From: Escarpia spicata
Taxonomy: Eukaryota; Annelida; Polychaeta; Sabellida; Siboglinidae
Length of the DNA stretch: 64,000 nucleotides
NCBI GenBank assembly: GCA_963995525.1
Contig: OZ023205.1
Location: 57,452,098 to 57,516,097 of the forward strand
Direction of reading: 5' to 3'
The notes under the pieces are model-generated. The model ran no database searches, was not told the origin of the DNA, and worked only from the letters and a program-made list of their open reading frames with translations. The translations under genes were made by a program, and so were the position numbers. Positions 59,475 to 64,000 of this stretch are shown here, one piece after another; position 1 is the first letter of the stretch, and each line of letters begins with the position of its first letter.

Positions 59475-60790
59475 ATGCGCGCGCATACCGGGACTATTTT
59501 TATTTTGTTGACAAAAACGTCGAAGGATTCTGGTAGACACGAGTTATTAAAAGTGATTTTTAAAACTTCCGTATCACTTGGGGAGAAAATCGATACGACA
59601 GATGAAGACTCTAGTTCGACTTGTCACTCGGAAATTACGGTTGATACGGTTGACACACACAAAGGGCCTTTGCCATACGGGTTTCACCCAATGACAGTGT
59701 GCGATCCACGACCACGGTCCGATAATGTCCGGCCCCGGGTCAGGTTCAGTTGTGGGAGTCGGACAGTGACAGTTGGTCTATCGACGACGAAGACGTTACG
59801 CGACTTAATAATGTCGCATGGTGTTTGTGTGGACACTGCGTCCCAATGACAATGTCGACGCATATCGAGTTGCTGTGCTGTAGGGATATAGCTGCCGTAC
59901 AGCACCGTATGACAGACCTTGCAGATGCCTGCATTAGATTTAGTGTCATTACCGATTATGAGTGACGACTTCGAAACGGTTTGCACCAACAGGGCGGTGT
60001 TGGAACTTGGAAGTCGGTCTGTTGTCATTGTACGATTTGCGTGCAGACTCGTTGATTCGACCAATAGCTAGTAGGTAAGTACTACGTAGTTCAACAGGTA
60101 TCAAATAATTATTCTAGCAATAACTATTTCAAACTTAAATAAAGTAATTATACTTGTTCCCACCTCAAATGTTCAGGTTCACTCAATCTTCATAAAATAC
60201 TATGTCTATGATTTTCATAAAACAATTTTTGATCATTTTCTTAATAAACTTACTTTTATTCATGACAGGATGTGTGCATCCTTTTTATACAGTTGTTTAA
60301 TTCCCTATTTAAAAGTGTTCAAGCAACTTGCTTAATTTATATAAAAATGTAGACAAATTGCACACTACCATGCATTAATAGATGCATAATCAGGACATTG
60401 TGCAATGTATTATTGATACAAAAATATTTAAGTGGAGTTTTTAATATAATAAAAATGTTATGTATATTATGTGTGTGTGTTATCAAGACCACATCATGAA
60501 ATGTAGTCTTACAATCATAATTATTACAGCCCTTCACAAACAAATGAACCAATTCACTGAATTCATGATGTGATATTGATAAAACACACATTTTGCCAGT
60601 ATAACAATAATTAGAAGATACCGGTTGTTTATTATCAACTAATGCAAATAAATGAACTTTCAGAACATATCGATTGATTCGATTAGCCGCCTATCGTCAC
60701 TTCACGTTGTGGTCAAGGGAGAGACTTGGAAAAGGCAACAGACGTGTTATACCAGCCTGCACTGTATCCAGAAGTGAATGGGGTTTATGA
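59475..60790 (+). pseudogene. P2X7 C-terminal (ballast) domain gene, TTAA element copy 2, two exons
   Basis: Exon 1 (59475-60074): GPLPYGFHPMTVCDPRPRSD, then one frame on WESDSDSWSIDDEDVTRLNN and WCLCGHCVPM ... ELLCCRDIAAV (zinc-binding C-x-C-x-x-C and CC), then DDFETVCTNRAVLE and, in a third frame, LYDLRADSLIRPIASR at a GTAAGT donor. Exon 2 (60664-60790) joins in phase: TYRLIRLAAYRHFTLWSRER, LGKGNRRVIPACTVS, stop. Three frameshifts (near 59725, 59963 and 60005, the last a 7-bp duplication of CTTGGAA) mark decay. Paralogue of the gene at 37014, of a different subfamily. Confidence 0.88.
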
Positions 60791-60799
60791 AAATTTAAG

Positions 60800-62127
60800 C
60801 TATGGACATTGCACTATACAGGTGAGTGTACAGTGAAAATAAAAACCATGGATAAGTAAGATTAGATTGACCAAAAGGAAGAATGAATTATTCGGTGCCT
60901 TCTTATCCCATTTTTGGCAACAATAATGTGATCTGTAGTGTCTTGCATGTCCCTATTCATAATTCGATTTGTAATACTGAAGCCAACATAAAATATATCA
61001 ACAGTTTATTCATATGGAGAAACAATTCTCAAATAAATAAGACTACATGGCAGACTGTGCCAATGCATTAGTCAAATTCACACACCAGTTTTCAATGTTT
61101 CTTTCAGTTTATTCACTTCACACTGTGACACATTTTAATATAACTGTATTACAATTTGGGTCTGTGTCAGCCCTGTGCACATATAGTACATCAATAAGTA
61201 ACACGTTTATTGATGTTATGGGTCATCATTATGATCAAATATTGTGATACAAAAATGATTACATACAACATATTCCATTACAGTTCCAGTTTTACATAAT
61301 TATAATTGTGGGTTTCAACTTTCAACACTAGGGCCATGTGTCAAGAAAACAAGTATTATTATTCAAGATACAGATTCAAAACTTGTAGTACTAGTTTAAA
61401 AATCTATCAAGTGCCTCCAAATGGATTTATCTAGATTTATGGCACTATATAAGTGTTCTTATTATTATTAAGTACTTTTTGAGATGTTGTTTTGTGATAA
61501 TGTCAAATGTAATACTAACAATGAAGTATGAATATATAAAAAACGTATAGCTGAATCCTTTGCTGCTTCATTAGTTTGTAGTACACTTTAATAATACTGG
61601 CTAAAACATACAGATTAAACAAAAAATATATTTTTGTTGTAAGATGGCACTTTACTTTTACTAAACTTGATGGTAACAGTCCAGTTTGAATGGTAATGGC
61701 CCTTATCATTTTTGTGACACACGTCCTAGAAGCCACATTAAAAGTGTACAGTGAGTCATATGAACAAATACATGTACAGTTCAGTGTGATGTTTGAGAAC
61801 GGTAGTCTGTTGCAAAAAACTCACTATAAGTAACATGTTTGGACTTGGTTAAACTATTCCAGTAAATTACATATACCCAAAGTTCCCTACGTAGAATAGT
61901 GTCTAATAAAATACATTGCATACCACAACTAGGATACAAGCTTTTAAGTGGATGTTCCTTACTTTAGGAGGTCCTATACAGTAGTGAGAATGCACTTTGC
62001 CTAAAACGTTTCTCTATTTCTGCCAGTGATTTTCAAACTATGTTATTTAAGCATAGAAATCCATTGTCATTTGAAATTGGATGTCGTATCAATTGGGTGG
62101 CACTAAACCGAATTGATACGGATAAAA
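60800..62127. other. intergenic region between the convergent genes of copy 2
   Basis: AT-rich with no recognised gene; expected position of both 3' UTRs. Confidence 0.55.
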
Positions 62128-62412
62128 CTAGTTTTCCGTAAAGCCGCTTCTTTGCTTTGCCACAGCCTCCTCTTTTGCTGGTTTTTCGATGCCTGCATGC
62201 TCTGCTAGAGTTACCTCCTTACTTGATGTTGCAACTTGGAGCACACTTCACAGCTTTGTGCCACTTGTGCATCTAGCTGCAATGCCCTCTAGAATTTCTC
62301 CTCGGAAGCTGTAGTCCTTTGACGCCATCACTTTCTTCACTACATACCCAGCAGACTTTGAATACTGCAACTGATACCGTAGCTTGTTGTCTGCTGTTTT
62401 CATCATTTCCCG
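62128..62412 (-). pseudogene. Transposase-like gene, C-terminal exon, copy 2
   Basis: Phase 0 after acceptor TCAATCAG: REMMKTADNKLRYQLQYSKS, AGYVVKKVMASKDYSF, an in-frame TGA after SGTKL, then VTLAEHAGIEKPAKEEAVAK and QRSGFTEN with stop at 62128-62130. Intron phase does not match the upstream exon by one base, so a frameshift is inferred. Confidence 0.7.
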
Positions 62413-62983
62413 CTGATTGAACAAATGATAAATCTAAAATCAGTATAACAATAGAAATATCTAAAGAATAGCTGGCTATAGCAGCTTGCTTGTATGCTCG
62501 CTCTCTCTCTCTCGAAATCAAACGGCTAATGTCATTTATTAATCGGTTCCGAATTCTGCCATCCTTTTCAATTTAAACTTCCAAGGAATTCCAATTCCAT
62601 AATACATTCAAATATTTATTATTGAATCATATATATATATATAATTTATATATGCATCAGTTTATATTTAAATAAGCAATTCCAAAGCATACCATTCCAA
62701 TTCCATTGATATATAATTAAACAATTCAAGTAACAATAAACAAATGTCCTCAATTTTAATTATGTTATCTGTTGTTTGCATGCATACTCTTGTGCAGTGA
62801 GATTGTATTTTCGAAACTGTATTCCTAACATTGTTTTGCTATCGAGTACAGGCCGGGATTTTCAGCCATTTCAGTTTATTTCCTAATGCAATGCTGGATT
62901 TCTAAAGTGTGCAGCTTTGTCAAGCAACTGATACATTATTTTGTAACATAAAATGTTAACACTATTTATATCACAAGCCTTAC

Positions 62984-63930
62984 CTTGTATTTGTGTTGTG
63001 GTCAATGGTGGCCAAGTGGAGTCTGGCTATGAAGCCTTGACGGCTGAACTTGGGTGCATACTTGAGGAAGAGGGCATGTAAGCTTTCCAGTTCACCAGTG
63101 TGAACACACGTCATAACGCTCTCTATATCATACAGTAGGCAACAGTCCAGTATAGCTTTCTGGACAGTGAAGGCTTCTGTACCTTCAGTGTTGTTTTCAC
63201 TTCTTGTTGTGTATACGTTGCATGACTGCACTTCCGGTACAACTCTGCGCCTGCTGTCCATGAATGGAATTCCTGATGTGATGGAGGAGCGAGATCCACA
63301 TCTCCTTCATCAAGCGGGGATCACCATAACAAGCTGATGCGCAATACCACAGGTGGTTGGCAATTGCGCCTGTGAAAGGGACAACTTCAACTTTCTTGCG
63401 GGCAACAACCATTATTTCTTTCTCTTTCTAATGCTGGGATGTCTGTCAGTGGCAAGTGTGGTGATCTTTACCCCATGGTCAGTCAGGTTGTCCAAGCAGC
63501 ATTTCAAGCCCTCCACTTCCATCCAGTAACTGTTCTTGACCTCTATGACCCGAACAGTTTCTTGAGCAATGATGAGTTGGCTATCAGTGTCCATGACGAA
63601 GTAAATGCCAAATGTAGCGTTGTGTCCTGGATTGTCATATCTTGCATCGTCTGATGCGACCACGCTCTGTCCGGCCAGAGCTGACATGATGGCCTCTGAA
63701 TGGCATGTCCTCTATCTCTGGCAGTATGTATGCCCGCTGTATGTTGTAGCACTGGCGGGGTGACAAGGCACATAGGTTCATTAGGTTGACCAAATTGTAC
63801 ATAGTGAATGAATGTTCAGTCAGGAAGAGGACGCTTGGTATCAACAAGTTACTCTCATAAATGTTACCAATCTTGGGTTGCGAGTGCCACATGAACGAGT
63901 GGCCATCAACACATTCTGTGGTCACAACCA
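62984..63930 (-). pseudogene. Transposase-like gene, DDE core region, copy 2
   Basis: Pieces in order: HSQPKIGNIYESNLLIPSVL and LSPRQCYNIQRAYILPEIED; then DDARYDNPGHNATFGIYFVM, VKNSYWMEVEGLKCCLDNL and ITTLATDRHPSIRK; then AIANHLWYCASACYGDPRLM; then TCVHTGELESLHALFLKYAP and RLHLATIDHN at donor GTAAGG. The D...E...D-bearing blocks suggest an RNase-H-fold transposase. Four frames are used, and a segment after ATDRH appears deleted. The acceptor at about 63931 (TTTGCAG) shows that further 5' exons lie beyond the window. Confidence 0.75.
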
Positions 63931-64000
63931 CTGCAAATCAAGTCACTGTGATGCTAGGCTTTGATATAAGTGGTTTATTGCAGTTTGGTGTTTTAGCAGG

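Larger units (their letters stand above)
59018..64000. mobile_element. TTAA-target DNA transposon (Kolobok-like), copy 2, right end off window
   Basis: TTAA at 59014-59017 followed by AGGGGAAATGAAATGCAGCT, similar to the copy 1 terminus. Same gene layout as copy 1: P2X7-tail gene (+), then a transposase-like gene (-) converging on it. Inserted in SLC28 intron 6. The right TIR is beyond 64000, so the boundary there is not proven. Confidence 0.7.

Noticed and set aside
58497..64000. Remaining SLC28 exons downstream of exon 6
   Set aside because: No CNT C-terminal motifs found on the plus strand; intron 6 contains the TTAA element and presumably extends beyond the window.

Overview
The window is nuclear DNA of an invertebrate animal, probably marine. 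The evidence is spliced genes with GT-AG introns, an AT-rich background, many transposon families (CR1-like, L2/Jockey-like and RTE-like LINEs, Ty3/Gypsy, hAT, TTAA-target elements, tRNA-derived SINEs) and P2X7-tail-domain genes of the kind expanded in cnidarians, molluscs, echinoderms and amphioxus. The phylum cannot be fixed from the sequence alone.

Two ordinary host genes frame the window. The left one, on the minus strand (1-7809), is CIR1, the corepressor/splicing-associated protein that interacts with RBPJ. Nine exons chain in phase from the start codon at 7809 into an Arg/Ser-rich last exon that runs off the left edge. The right one, on the plus strand (50573 onward), is an SLC28/CNT concentrative nucleoside transporter. 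Six in-phase exons are visible (about 375 codons); the C-terminal exons must lie beyond position 64000.

The 42 kb between them is almost all mobile DNA. 10.5-16.7, 24.75-28.0 and 30.1-33.4 kb are three copies of one repeated segment: the first inverted, the other two direct. The first copy carries two nested inverted-repeat elements with 7-bp target duplications, for which the other copies show the empty sites, and a probable solo LTR. A degenerate Ty3/Gypsy element with 163-bp LTRs occupies 18969-23833. A non-autonomous hAT with a perfect 8-bp target duplication lies at 33999-36227.

The most interesting structure is a 9.8-kb transposon (36746-46508) bounded by TTAA on both sides, with terminal inverted repeats over 100 bp long. 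It carries a P2X7 C-terminal (ballast/zinc-binding) domain gene on the plus strand, convergent with remnants of a THAP/DDE-transposase-like gene on the minus strand; a CR1-like LINE has landed inside it. A second element with the same layout starts at 59018 inside SLC28 intron 6 and runs off the right edge. This suggests that the P2X7-tail domain travels as cargo (or as a functional partner) of Kolobok-like TTAA transposons. Both copies in this window are damaged.
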